A model generated the notes under the pieces. The model saw only the letters and a program-made list of their open reading frames with translations, did no database searches and was not told the DNA's origin. Positions 30,448 to 39,724 of a stretch of 47,806 nucleotides of DNA are shown here, piece after piece (the stretch's first letter is position 1; each line of letters opens with the position of its first letter). Source of the stretch: DATLYH01 sp035575035 (GTDB taxonomy: Bacteria; Planctomycetota; Planctomycetia; Gemmatales; Gemmataceae); contig DATLYH010000089.1 in NCBI GenBank assembly GCA_035575035.1, forward strand, positions 1 to 47,806. Direction: 5' to 3'. The position numbers and the translations under genes are program-made.

Positions 30448-32307
30448 ATGCCGAACCGCATCCTTGCCTGCTCGGCCGTGGTGACTGCGCTTCTGCTTGC
30501 ACCGGGCGTGCGGGCCGATGCACCGCGGCCGAACATCCTCTGGCTGACCAGTGAAGATCACGGCCCGCACCTGGGCTGTTACGGCGACAGCTACGCTTCC
30601 ACCCCGAACGTGGACCGGCTGGCAGCCCGCGGAGTGATCTACATCCGCGCCTGGTCGAACGCCCCGGTCTGCGCCCCGGCCCGCACCGCGCTGATCTCGG
30701 GGATGTATCCGACCGCCACCGGCAGCGAGCACATGCGCAGCCTGGTGCCGTATCCGGAGGGGATGAAAATGTTCCCGCAACTCCTTCGCGAGGCCGGCTA
30801 TTACTGCACCAACAATGTCAAGGAAGACTACAACCTCGCCAAGCCGGGCCAGGTATGGGACGAGTCGTCGGCCAAGGCCCACTGGAAGAACCGCAAGCCC
30901 GGCCAGCCATTCTTCGCGGTCTTCAACTCCACCAAGAGCCATGAAAGCCAGATCCGCACCCGGCCGCACCAGCCGGTCCACGACCCGGCCAAGGTGCGCG
31001 TGCCGGCCTATCACCCCGACACGCCCGAGGTGCGTCAGGATTGGGCGCAATATTACGACAAGGTCAGCGAGGCCGACGCCGACGCCGGCCGGCGGCTCCG
31101 GGAGCTTGAAGAGGCCGGCTTAGCCGAGGACACCATTGTCTTCTACTTCGCCGACCACGGCTCGGGCATGCCGCGGTGCAAGCGCTGGCCGTATAACTCC
31201 GGCTTGCAGGTGCCGCTGGTCGTCTATATCCCCGACAAGTGGCGGCACCTGGCGACGAAGGACTATACGCCCGGCGGCAAGTCCGACCGGTTGGTGAGCT
31301 TTGTCGATTTCGGGCCGACCGTGCTCAGCTTGGCGGGCATTCGACCGCCGGAATGGATGCAGGGGCACGCCTTCCTGGGGAAGTTTGCCGCCCCGCCGCA
31401 ACCGTTCATCTTCGGTTTCCGCGGCCGGATGGACGAGCGCTATGACCTGGTCCGCAGCGTCACCGACGGCCGCTATGTCTACGTCCGCAATTACCTGCCG
31501 CACCTGATCTACGGCCAGTACCTCGATTACATGTTCCAGACGCCGACGACGCGGGTCTGGAAGCGGCTCCATGACGAGGGAAAACTGAATGCCGTCCAGG
31601 ACCGCTTCTGGAACCCCAAGCCGCCCGAGGAGCTTTACGACCTGCGGAACGACCCGGACGAAGTGAACAATCTGGCCGACTCCCCCGCCCACCAGGAGAT
31701 CCTGAAACGGCTTCGCCAGGTGCAGCAGGATCTGGCCCGCCGCATCCGCGACGTCGGCTTCCTTCCCGAAGGGGAACTCTTCAGTCGGGCGCCGGGCGCC
31801 AGTCCCTATGCTCTCGGCCGCGACGACAGCAAGTACCCCTTCGAGCGGATCTTCGCAATGGCCGAGTTGGCCTCGATGCTCCGGCCCGAAGTGTTGCCCG
31901 AGCTGAAGCAGGGACTGAGCGACAGCGATAGCGCCGTGCGTTACTGGGCGGCCCTGGGCATCCTCATGCGCGGCCGGAAAGGGGTGGACGCCGCCACCGC
32001 CGAACTCCGTGCCGCGCTGGACGACCGCTCCCCCTATGTCCGCATCGTGGCCGCCCAGGCACTCGGCCAGTACGACGACGACAATCGCAAGCGCGCTTTG
32101 GAGACGCTGCTAGCACTGAGCGACTGGGGGAAGAATGACGTTTTCGTGGTGATGGCCGCGCTGAATGCCCTGGACGCGCTCGGCCCCCGAGCCGCTCCCG
32201 TGGCCGCGGCTCTTCGGACCTTGCCGACGAAGGGGAAAGTTCCTGACCCGCGCTACGCCCCCTACGTGCCGCGTCTGCTTCAGGACCTGCAAGCGAGCCT
32301 GAAGTAA
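30448..32307 (+). CDS. Sulfatase with C-terminal HEAT-like repeats
   Basis: Exported arylsulfatase-type hydrolase, 619 aa. A signal peptide (about 1-24) precedes PNILWLTSEDHG, which supplies metal ligands. CAPAR (75-79) is the C-x-P-x-R sequence in which Cys is converted to formylglycine. VFYFADHGSGMPRCKRWPYNSG carries later catalytic residues. The last 110 residues have helical repeats (AVRYWAALGILMRG, YVRIVAAQALGQY) of HEAT type. ATG 30448 has GGGAG 8 nt upstream; a longer frame would translate the repeat array. Substrate (probably a sulfated glycan) is unknown; no maturase is nearby. Confidence 0.93.
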   Translation: MPNRILACSAVVTALLLAPGVRADAPRPNILWLTSEDHGPHLGCYGDSYASTPNVDRLAARGVIYIRAWSNAPVCAPARTALISGMYPTATGSEHMRSLVPYPEGMKMFPQLLREAGYYCTNNVKEDYNLAKPGQVWDESSAKAHWKNRKPGQPFFAVFNSTKSHESQIRTRPHQPVHDPAKVRVPAYHPDTPEVRQDWAQYYDKVSEADADAGRRLRELEEAGLAEDTIVFYFADHGSGMPRCKRWPYNSGLQVPLVVYIPDKWRHLATKDYTPGGKSDRLVSFVDFGPTVLSLAGIRPPEWMQGHAFLGKFAAPPQPFIFGFRGRMDERYDLVRSVTDGRYVYVRNYLPHLIYGQYLDYMFQTPTTRVWKRLHDEGKLNAVQDRFWNPKPPEELYDLRNDPDEVNNLADSPAHQEILKRLRQVQQDLARRIRDVGFLPEGELFSRAPGASPYALGRDDSKYPFERIFAMAELASMLRPEVLPELKQGLSDSDSAVRYWAALGILMRGRKGVDAATAELRAALDDRSPYVRIVAAQALGQYDDDNRKRALETLLALSDWGKNDVFVVMAALNALDALGPRAAPVAAALRTLPTKGKVPDPRYAPYVPRLLQDLQASLK

Positions 32308-32691
32308 GGTGGGCTAGCAGGAGCGGATCACCGACGCCTCAAGTTATGGCGCAAGTTATGGCCGGGGGTAGTCCGTGGTCCATAGTCCATAGCAAAGGAT
32401 CGCAAGTTATGGTCTGGTCGGTAGACCGGACCGCCGGCGCCGACCGCAGATCTCCAGGTGCTCGGGGGGATCTGCGGTCGGGCCCTATTACTGCCCTTGC
32501 TCAACCCTCGCCAGCCGGGCCTCTAGCTCCTCCACCCAGAGGGCCAGAACCTATTCCACCTTCAGACCAGTGGGCTGTGACGCGGAATCCGGAGGAGGTC
32601 CTTCCTAATTTGGGCCCGTTCGCTTACCATATCCGCCACGCCGGCAAATCCGGGTACCGCCGGCGCGTTCTCGAGGCTTGCGATCTCTGTC
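32308..32691. other. Intergenic region with inverted repeat
   Basis: 384 bp with no gene seen. GCAAGTTATGG occurs three times (about 32351-32412), and CGACCGCAGAT (32441-32451) pairs perfectly with 32470-32480 over an 18-nt loop, a possible terminator or dispersed palindrome. TTACCAT... near 32624 may hold the rhaB promoter; not clear. Confidence 0.5.
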
Positions 32692-34179
32692 ATGACCACT
32701 GCCAAACGACTGCTCGCCTTCGATCTCGGCGCTGAGAGCGGCCGCGGCGTCCTGGGGCTGTTCAACGGCCGGCAGCTGCGGCTGGAAGTCATCCATCGCT
32801 TCCCCAACGGCCCGGTCCGCACTCTCGATACGCTCCACTGGGATGTCCTCCGCCTCTACAGCGAGATGCTCGCCGCCCTGCGCAAGTGTGCGGCCGACGG
32901 ACATTCCCTCGACGGCCTCGGCGTGGACACCTGGGGGGTCGATTTCGCCCTCCTGGGGCGCGGCAACACTCTGCTGGGCAATCCCCGCCACTACCGCGAC
33001 CCCCACACCGAGACGATCATGGAGGAAGCCTTCGCCCGGGTGCCGCGCGCCGAGATCTTCCGCCAGACCGGCCTGCAGTTCATGCGCTTTAACACCCTTT
33101 TCCAACTCCTGGCCTTGCAGCGCGACCGCTCCCCCCTGCTCGACGTGGCCGAATCGCTCCTGATGATCCCCGACCTGTTCCACTTCTTTTTCACCGGAGT
33201 CAAGGTCAACGAGTTCACCGATGTCAGCACCACCCAGATGTACGATCCGACCGCCCGGACCTGGGCCTACGACCTGATCAAGGCATTCGGCCTGCCGGCG
33301 AAGATCCTGGGGACGATTGTGCCGCCGGGCACGGTGCTGGGGCCGCTGCGGCCGTCGGTGGCCGCCGAGACCGGCTGCAACCCGGCGCCGGTCATCGCTC
33401 CGGCGACGCACGACACCGGCTCGGCCGTCGCCGCCGTCCCGGCGCAGGGCACCTCGTGGGCGTACATCAGCTCGGGAACCTGGTCGCTGATGGGGGCAGA
33501 ATTGCCGGCCCCACTTATCAATGAAAAGGTGCAGCAGTACAACTTCACCAATGAGGGGGGCGTCGGCGGCACCATCCGCTTTCTGAAGAACATCATGGGG
33601 CTGTGGCTGGTGCAGGAGTGCCGCCGGGCCTGGGAAAACGCCGGCCGGTCGTATACCTACGACGACCTGAGCCGCCTGGCCGAGGCCGCCCCGCCGTTCG
33701 TCAGCCTGGTTGACCCGGACGATCCATCGTTCATCCTGCCGCCGAACATGCCGGCGGCGCTGGCCGACTTCTGCCGGCGCACTAATCAGCCGGCGCCGCA
33801 GGAGCCGGGGGCCGTGGTCCGCTGTGCCCTGGAGAGTCTGGCCCTGCGCTACCGCTGGGTGCTGGAGCGGCTGGAGGAGCTGCTCGGCCGACGGCTCGAC
33901 GTGATTCACGTGGTCGGCGGCGGCAGTCAGAACGGGCTGTTGTGCCAGCTCACTGCCGATGCCTGCGACCGGCCGGTGCTGGCCGGCCCGGTCGAAGCGA
34001 CGGCCATCGGCAACGTGCTGGTGCAGGCGGTGGGCCTGGGCGTGCTCGGCTCATTGGCCGACGCCCGCGAGGTGGTGCGCCAATCTTTCGAGGTCCGCAC
34101 CTACACGCCGACACAGCCCGACCGCTGGCACGAGCCCTACCAGCGCTTCCTGCGCCTGCTGCCCCCGACCGCCGGATAG
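32692..34179 (+). CDS. rhaB: Rhamnulokinase (FGGY family)
   Basis: Phosphorylates L-rhamnulose in rhamnose breakdown. The 495-aa protein has the FGGY layout: FDLGAESGRGVLG near the N-terminus (phosphate 1 motif), VDTWGVDFALL, PHYRD, the ISSGTWSLMG phosphate 2 motif and the GGGSQNGLLCQLTADAC adenosine motif. GAESGR and the DTWGVD pattern are closer to rhamnulokinase than to other FGGY kinases. The stop is TAG. No isomerase or aldolase of the pathway is in the window, so the assignment relies on sequence pattern only. Confidence 0.88.
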   Translation: MTTAKRLLAFDLGAESGRGVLGLFNGRQLRLEVIHRFPNGPVRTLDTLHWDVLRLYSEMLAALRKCAADGHSLDGLGVDTWGVDFALLGRGNTLLGNPRHYRDPHTETIMEEAFARVPRAEIFRQTGLQFMRFNTLFQLLALQRDRSPLLDVAESLLMIPDLFHFFFTGVKVNEFTDVSTTQMYDPTARTWAYDLIKAFGLPAKILGTIVPPGTVLGPLRPSVAAETGCNPAPVIAPATHDTGSAVAAVPAQGTSWAYISSGTWSLMGAELPAPLINEKVQQYNFTNEGGVGGTIRFLKNIMGLWLVQECRRAWENAGRSYTYDDLSRLAEAAPPFVSLVDPDDPSFILPPNMPAALADFCRRTNQPAPQEPGAVVRCALESLALRYRWVLERLEELLGRRLDVIHVVGGGSQNGLLCQLTADACDRPVLAGPVEATAIGNVLVQAVGLGVLGSLADAREVVRQSFEVRTYTPTQPDRWHEPYQRFLRLLPPTAG

Positions 34180-34219
34180 CCGCAAGCAGCTTAGCGCTGC
34201 GCAGGGCGAGCGAAATGAG

Positions 34220-34225
34220 TATAAT
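34220..34225 (+). promoter_or_regulatory. -10 element TATAAT upstream of panB
   Basis: Perfect TATAAT 62 bp before the panB ATG at 34288. No good -35 at 17 bp. The 5' half of this gap contains a repeat fragment like that at 8612. Confidence 0.45.
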
Positions 34226-34287
34226 GGAGCAGTAGGGTAGGAAGCCCTCCTGTCTCCCTCCTTCCCTTCGATGAAATGGAGCGGCTG

Positions 34288-35136
34288 ATGACCACCACTG
34301 TCCAACCGCAAGGCAGCATCAATGGCCCGGCCGGGGCGGCCGCCGAGGTGCGCCGCGTCACCGTGCCGGACTTCCTGGCCGCCAAGTCGCGCGGCGTCCG
34401 GCTGACCATGCTGACCGCCTACGACTACACCCTGGCCCGCCTGCTCGACGCCGCCGGAGTGGACGGCTTGCTGGTCGGCGACTCGCTGGGCATGGTGGTC
34501 CAGGGGAATGAGCACTCGCTCGGCGTGACGCTGGACGAAGTGATCTACCACACGCGGCTGGTGGCCCGTGGCGTCCGCCGCTGTCTGCTCGTGGCCGACA
34601 TGCCGTTCATGACCTTCCAGGTCAGCCCGCAGCAGGCGCTGGAGAACGCCGGCCGGCTGGTCAAGGAGGGGGGGGCCCACGCGGTCAAGCTGGAGGGTGG
34701 GGTGCGCAGCGCCGCTGCCATCGAAGCCATCACCCGGGCCGACATCCCGGTCATGGGGCATGTCGGGCTGACGCCGCAGTCGATCCGCCGCTTCGGCGGC
34801 TTCCGCGTCCAGCGCGACGAAACCCGCTTGCTGGAGGATGCCCTGGCCACCCAGGAAGCGGGGGCGTTCGCCGTGGTGATCGAGTGCGTGCCGGCCGAGT
34901 TGGCCCAGAAGATCACCACGGCGCTGCACGTGCCGACCATTGGTATCGGCGCCGGCGCCGGCTGCGACGGCCAGATCCTCGTCACCCACGACATGCTCGG
35001 CCTGTTTGACGACATTCGGCCGCGCTTCGTCAAGCAGTACGCCGACCTGGGCCGCGAGATCGTGCGGGCCGTTGAGTGCTACTGCCGCGAGGTGCGCGAG
35101 GGGGGCTTCCCTGGCCCGGAGCATAGCTTCCGCTGA
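34288..35136 (+). CDS. panB: 3-methyl-2-oxobutanoate hydroxymethyltransferase
   Basis: First step of pantothenate synthesis: transfers a hydroxymethyl group from methylene-tetrahydrofolate to 2-oxoisovalerate. The 282-aa product has MLTAYDYTLARLLDAAGVDGLLVGDSLGMV (segments), AVKLEGG, PVMGHVGLTPQS and IGIGAGAGCDGQILVTHDMLG, all diagnostic. ATG 34288 has GGAG 6-7 nt upstream; another ATG four codons earlier lies in the ribosome site. A 20-bp hairpin follows the stop. No other pan gene is present. Confidence 0.96.
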   Translation: MTTTVQPQGSINGPAGAAAEVRRVTVPDFLAAKSRGVRLTMLTAYDYTLARLLDAAGVDGLLVGDSLGMVVQGNEHSLGVTLDEVIYHTRLVARGVRRCLLVADMPFMTFQVSPQQALENAGRLVKEGGAHAVKLEGGVRSAAAIEAITRADIPVMGHVGLTPQSIRRFGGFRVQRDETRLLEDALATQEAGAFAVVIECVPAELAQKITTALHVPTIGIGAGAGCDGQILVTHDMLGLFDDIRPRFVKQYADLGREIVRAVECYCREVREGGFPGPEHSFR

Positions 35137-35137
35137 G

Positions 35138-35186
35138 CCCTCTCACCCCATCCCCTCTCCCCCTGGGAGGGGATGGGGTGAGAGGG
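35138..35186. terminator. 20-bp perfect stem-loop between convergent genes
   Basis: CCCTCTCACCCCATCCCCTC (35138-35157) pairs perfectly with 35167-35186, 9-nt loop. It begins 2 bp after the panB stop and ends 3 bp before the stop of the convergent GT87-like gene. No T-tract on either strand, so a bidirectional terminator or an inserted dispersed palindrome are both possible; it belongs to the same family as the element at 15487. Confidence 0.6.
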
Positions 35187-35189
35187 CGG

Positions 35190-36611
35190 TCACCACCACC
35201 ACCAGGCCACGGTGTAGCCCATCGTCCCGATGACGGCCAAACCGAGGCACGCCGCGGAGAGGGCAACGTGGAAGCGGTCCCACCGGGTCAAGGAGGCGGA
35301 CAGCGGCCAGAGCAGATACCAGGGATACGGCAAATCCACGATAAAGAACATTAGCGCAACCGCGAGGACGGCCCAGGCAGTCAGCCAGTCTCCTTCCTTC
35401 CCCTGCCGCCACAGCCAGATCGATAGTACCGCGTAGATCACCACCAGCGGCCACCGCCATCTCAGGAGCAATCTTACTTCCTGGAGGAGGGGCATGTCCG
35501 GTCGGACAAGGTCCCAGTCCATGTGCAGGCGGACGCGCTGGGCGGTGAATGTCTCCACCCCTTCCCACAGCGGCACATATCCGATGACTGTCGGCAGCAG
35601 CACCAGGCCGAGCACGAGCAGGGCCCGCCCCAGCCCGGCTGTCCGCCCCCGACACCGCCGGGCGCTGGCAAGCATCAGCCAGGGGACCAGGACGAGGGGA
35701 ACCAGTTTGATGCCGACAGCCAGGCCCAGGACCAACGACCCGCTGAGGTCGCGGCCCTTCAGGACCAGCGCGCCAGCGGCCAGGACCAGGGCTGCCATCG
35801 GCAGGTCGTTGTGGCCGCTCATCGGTCCCTCGATCAGGAAGAGAGGGTTGAGCCCGATTGCAGCCAGGGCCAGGTCTGCACGCCGGGGGGCAAAGTGACG
35901 GGCGACCGCCTGGCCGGCCAGGGCAGCCCCAACCAGCGCGACACCGCCCAGCAGCCGGAAGGCCGCCACCTGCCACCAGAGCCCGCCCTCGCGGAACACG
36001 GCAACCACGCCGAACGACACCCCCAGCCAGACCGGCCCGTAGACCGACGGGAGGTCCCACCAGAGGAACTTAGCGACCTCGTCGCCCCGGGCGCGCAGGT
36101 CTGCAGGGGTGTGCAGGTACGGGTTCAGGCCGTGCAGAACCTGCATCCGAGCGTAGCCGGCGTAGGCGTAGACGTCCTGGGAGAGCGTGGGCGGACAGCC
36201 GAGCGCCAGGAACCCCGCCAGGGCCCCGACCAGGAGGAGGGTACGCCGCGGGTCGAGGCGGCCGCCGCGCAGCCCGGCGCCGAGAAGCAGGGCATAACCG
36301 ATCCAGGCGGTCCCGAGCAGCAGGCGGAAGCTAACGATGAAAAGGCCCGGGTCAAGCCGCGGCCAGGTGTGGCCGGTCCAGGTTTGCTGAAGGTGTGCCG
36401 CGCCGGCCACATTGAGGCCCCATGTCGTCAAAAGGGCGACGTTCTCGGGTATGCCGTGCTGCAGGGCGGCCAGCGCCAGCAGCGAGACGGCGCAGAGGGC
36501 CGTCCCCACCTTCATCCAGCCGGACGGTCCGGGAGCAGAGAGCAGAACGTGAAGCGAGGAGCGGGAAGAAAGGAGGAGCGAACGAAACGGCCGATGGTCC
36601 GCGGTTTCCAT
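35190..36611 (-). CDS. Polytopic glycosyltransferase, GT87/MptB-like
   Basis: A 473-aa membrane protein with about 11-12 hydrophobic helices. The first large loop has SQDVYAYAGYARM and GLNPY, and later GHNDLPMAALV, the pattern of polyprenol-phosphate-mannose dependent mannosyltransferases (GT87 and MptA/B). It probably adds mannose to lipid or wall polymers outside the membrane; substrate is not known. The start is ATG 36611. The C-terminus ends in four Trp encoded by a (TGG)4 run just before the stop. Confidence 0.8.
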   Translation of the reverse strand: METADHRPFRSLLLSSRSSLHVLLSAPGPSGWMKVGTALCAVSLLALAALQHGIPENVALLTTWGLNVAGAAHLQQTWTGHTWPRLDPGLFIVSFRLLLGTAWIGYALLLGAGLRGGRLDPRRTLLLVGALAGFLALGCPPTLSQDVYAYAGYARMQVLHGLNPYLHTPADLRARGDEVAKFLWWDLPSVYGPVWLGVSFGVVAVFREGGLWWQVAAFRLLGGVALVGAALAGQAVARHFAPRRADLALAAIGLNPLFLIEGPMSGHNDLPMAALVLAAGALVLKGRDLSGSLVLGLAVGIKLVPLVLVPWLMLASARRCRGRTAGLGRALLVLGLVLLPTVIGYVPLWEGVETFTAQRVRLHMDWDLVRPDMPLLQEVRLLLRWRWPLVVIYAVLSIWLWRQGKEGDWLTAWAVLAVALMFFIVDLPYPWYLLWPLSASLTRWDRFHVALSAACLGLAVIGTMGYTVAWWWW

Positions 36612-37326
36612 GAGGAACAGCTTGAGAGGGTGGCGGTCGAACAGTCAAGGGAGAGCAGTCACGGCCGGGTGCGTTCCCATCCCGGTCCTTGCGGCCGATC
36701 GCCCGGCTCCAGCCTACCGCTCCCGTGGTCCCTTGCCAATCCCTCCCCCTCCCGTTCGGTTCTCCGGGGGGCGGTATCGCGGCGTCCGCTTTTTGACTTG
36801 CTGTCCGGGCTGTGGAACCCTCGGGGAACCGAGTAGAATAGCAGGGGATTAAGGACCTCTCACGACGGCCGGTCGCTCGGGGCGGATCAGGATTTCAGGG
36901 CAAGCACCCATCGACCCGAAGAAGGGCGTCGCAAAGGTCCATCCGACTCCATCACGGAACTGATCGCTCAAGTGTTTCCTGGTTGGTCGATTGGCCTTGG
37001 CAGAACGACAAGGCCGCGCCAGACTGATCCGGTGGATCCGTTATCCCGCCCACGAGGCCGGCCATGATCATTGATCGCTGCCCTCAATGCCCGCCACTCT
37101 TTTCCCAACCCTTGCACTGCCTCCTGACCAAGCCGCTATTCCAATGGGTATGCCGCCGAGTGGCTCGATCACCGGGCCGGGGCCGTGCATTGGCGGCAGC
37201 AGGACCATCCCGCTGTCCCCCTCGAGTCACTGATCGACGATGTTCGCCCGGTTTCTCCTCCGCTCCGCGCAGCATCCGGTTCCAGTAGCGGCTGCGGCAG
37301 GTGAGCCAGTTATTGGAGGTATTTTC
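36612..37326. other. 715-bp intergenic region upstream of the acyl-CoA dehydrogenase gene
   Basis: No convincing gene: short frames (for example 37064-37288) have Cys/Pro/Arg-rich, unrecognised sequence. GGCCTTG and CAAGGCC near 36992-37014 form a 7-bp hairpin. TAGAAT at 36833-36838 may be a -10. This is the divergent region for the mannosyltransferase and dehydrogenase genes. Confidence 0.5.
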
Positions 37327-39099
37327 ATGGCACTGACCGCCAAGCAGATCGAGGAGCAACGGAAGCAGGCCGAGGAATTGCTGTTCGTGGGGCCGCAAAA
37401 GCTCGGCTTCGCCAAGGCGCTGTTCTTCGGCCATTTCCAGGCGCCGCTGGTCTTTCCCTACCCGGAGATCCGGCCCGAGGAGCGCGAGGAGGCAGAGCGG
37501 ATTGTTACTGAGGTCCGCCGCTTTGCCGAGGAACGGATCGACGCCGCCGCCATCGACCGCGACGCTGACATCCCTCCGGACGTGATCGCCGGCCTTGGCC
37601 AACTCGGCGTGCTTGGTATGACGGCGCCGGAGGAGTACGGCGGCCGCGGCCTGTCGCAGCTGGCTTACACCAAGGTAATGGAGGTGATCGGCGGCCATTG
37701 CGCCTCGACGGCGGTGTTCGTCAACGCCCATCACAGCATCGGCCTCCGGGCACTGGTGCTGTTCGGCACCGAGGAGCAGAAGCGGCGCTGGCTGCCGCCG
37801 TTGTGCAGCGGCCAGCAGCTGGCCGCCTTCGCCCTGACCGAGCCGCAGGCCGGTTCCGACGCCGCCAATGTCCAGACCACCGCCATCCCCAGCCCGGACG
37901 GCCGGACCTACCTCCTCAACGGCGAGAAGCGCTACATCACCAACGGCGCCATCGCCCAGGTGCTGACGGTCATGGCCCGCACCCCCGTGCCCGGCAGCGA
38001 CGAGATGAAGATCACCGCCTTCCTGGTGACGCCCGACATGCCGGGCTTCGAAGTGGTCGAGGCGCGGATGCCCAAGTGCGGCATCCGCGGCACGGCCACG
38101 GCCCGGCTGGCCTTCCGCAACATGCCGGTGCCGGCCGAGAACATCCTTGGCCCGCTCGGCAAGGGGCTGCGCGTCGCCCTGACGGTACTTGACTTTGGCC
38201 GGACCACTTTCGGCGCCAGCTGCACTGGGGCGGCCAAGACCTGTCTCCGCGCCGCCGTTCGCCATGCCAAGACACGCGTTCAATTCAAGCAGACGCTGAG
38301 TGAATTCGAGTTAGTCAAGAAGAAGATCGCTTATATGGCCGCCTGCGCCTTCGCCATGGAGGCGACCACCGCCCAGTGCGCCGCCTTCATCGACCGCGGG
38401 GCCGAGGATTACATGTTGGAAACGGCCATGCTCAAGGTCTGGTCGAGCGAGGCGCTCTGGCAGATCGTCAACGATACCCTCCAGATTCACGGCGGCCAGG
38501 GGTACTTCTCCTACGATCCCTACGAGCGCATGATGCGCGACGCCCGCATCAACCTGATCGGCGAGGGGGCTAACGAGGTGCTCAAGGCCTTCATCGCCAT
38601 GGTCGGCATGAAGCCGGTGGCTGACGCGCTGCTGGGGGTCAAGAGCGCCCTGTCCAATCCGCTGCGTGACTTCGGCACGCTGCTCAATTTCGGCCGCAAG
38701 CAGCTCACCGACCGCCTCACCACGCCCGAGGTGCCGGTGCGGAGCAGCGAACTGCGGGCCGAGGCGCACGCCCTGGGCAAGCGGGTGCGCGAGTTCGGCC
38801 GGGCGGTGCAGGCGGTGCTCTTCCGCCACCGCGAGGCAATCCTGGAGCGGCAGTACGTGCAGGAGCGGATCGCGGACGCCGCCTGCGAGCTGTATTTCTC
38901 GAGCTGTGCCCTGAGCCGGCTGGACCACATCCTGACGTCGGGCAGCGGCAAGCCCGAGGAGATGAGGCGTGACCTGACGGTTGGCCGGTATTTCCTGCGC
39001 CTGTCCGATCGGCGCATCCGCCAGAGCCTGGCCGCGCTGACCGACAACGACGACGAGCACACCACCGCAGCGGCGAACGCGGCGCTGGAGCGGTTTTGA
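37327..39099 (+). CDS. Acyl-CoA dehydrogenase, VLCAD-like
   Basis: FAD enzyme for the first step of fatty-acid beta-oxidation, 590 aa, longer than the usual 380-aa type and like very-long-chain enzymes with an extra C-terminal domain (about 420-590). Seen: APEEYGGRGLSQLAYTKVMEVIGG (segments), FALTEPQAGSDAAN, GEKRYITNGA, and GEGANEVLKAF carrying the expected catalytic-site Glu. The ATG 37327 has GGAGG 7 nt upstream, which excludes the longer frame. No partner electron-transfer flavoprotein genes are in the window. Confidence 0.92.
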   Translation: MALTAKQIEEQRKQAEELLFVGPQKLGFAKALFFGHFQAPLVFPYPEIRPEEREEAERIVTEVRRFAEERIDAAAIDRDADIPPDVIAGLGQLGVLGMTAPEEYGGRGLSQLAYTKVMEVIGGHCASTAVFVNAHHSIGLRALVLFGTEEQKRRWLPPLCSGQQLAAFALTEPQAGSDAANVQTTAIPSPDGRTYLLNGEKRYITNGAIAQVLTVMARTPVPGSDEMKITAFLVTPDMPGFEVVEARMPKCGIRGTATARLAFRNMPVPAENILGPLGKGLRVALTVLDFGRTTFGASCTGAAKTCLRAAVRHAKTRVQFKQTLSEFELVKKKIAYMAACAFAMEATTAQCAAFIDRGAEDYMLETAMLKVWSSEALWQIVNDTLQIHGGQGYFSYDPYERMMRDARINLIGEGANEVLKAFIAMVGMKPVADALLGVKSALSNPLRDFGTLLNFGRKQLTDRLTTPEVPVRSSELRAEAHALGKRVREFGRAVQAVLFRHREAILERQYVQERIADAACELYFSSCALSRLDHILTSGSGKPEEMRRDLTVGRYFLRLSDRRIRQSLAALTDNDDEHTTAAANAALERF

Positions 39100-39240
39100 C
39101 GGGAACGAGCCGCCGACTCGGATGACGAACTAGTCCTACAACATCAATGGAGACCTCCAGTGACCATTATTACGGCACGACAACCGCGTCTCGGCACGAT
39201 CTACCAGGGGTTCCCCGCCGACGTAGGCAAGGAGGGCCGC

Positions 39241-39540
39241 ATGTACGCTATCGCCTTTGACATGGATATCGAGCAACTCCGCACCAATTACGGCGACCCG
39301 TACAACAACGCTTACCTGGAGATTCGCCGGGTGCTGGAGCGACACGGGTTCCGCTGGCAGCAAGGTAGTGTCTACTTCGGCGGGCCTGAGACGAACGCCG
39401 TAACGTGCGTGTTGGCGGCGATGGACCTGGCCCGGAGCCTGCCGTGGTTTGCCGCGTCGGTGCGCGACATCCGTATGCTGCGGATCGAGGAACTGAACGA
39501 CCTGATGCCCGCGGTGCAACAGGCCAGCGGCGGAGCGTGA
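39241..39540 (+). CDS. VapD-like endoribonuclease (Cas2-like fold)
   Basis: A 99-aa protein matching the VapD family: MYAIAFDMDIEQLR, YGDPYNNAYLEIRRVLERHGFRW, QGSVYFGG, LPWFAASVRDIRMLRIEEL. VapD is an RNase with a ferredoxin-like fold related to Cas2 and is toxin-like in some bacteria. Asp in AFDMD is the conserved acidic residue. ATG 39241 has GGAGG 5 nt upstream and starts as in other VapDs. An in-frame GTG at 39160, also with GGAG upstream, would add 27 residues (TIITARQPRL to GKEGR). No separate antitoxin gene was recognised. Confidence 0.88.
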   Translation: MYAIAFDMDIEQLRTNYGDPYNNAYLEIRRVLERHGFRWQQGSVYFGGPETNAVTCVLAAMDLARSLPWFAASVRDIRMLRIEELNDLMPAVQQASGGA

Positions 39541-39560
39541 GAGGCGGCCCGCGCGGACTC

Positions 39561-39622
39561 GTTTAACCACCAGCCTTCGGCAAGCACATCCACCCGCGCT
39601 TGCCGAAGGCTCGCGGCTAAAC
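39561..39622. repeat. 62-bp palindromic element before the phosphoesterase gene
   Basis: GTTTAACCACC then AGCCTTCGGCAAGC (39572-39585) pairs exactly with GCTTGCCGAAGGCT (39598-39611), ending GGCTAAAC. It has the form of a dispersed GTTTA-ended palindrome; it lies 20 bp past the VapD stop and could act as its terminator. Confidence 0.8.
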
Positions 39623-39724
39623 TCTTCACCGAGTTTTCACTGTCCGTCGCGGCGCATCCGTCCATAATCTTAGGCTGCGTATGCCGCCGCTTGTGTGCGG
39701 CCCAACCCGCCGGACGAGGAAACC

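Noticed and set aside
37064..37288. 74-codon frame upstream of the acyl-CoA dehydrogenase gene
   Set aside because: No ribosome site, no recognisable domain, Arg/Pro/Cys-rich composition typical of chance frames.
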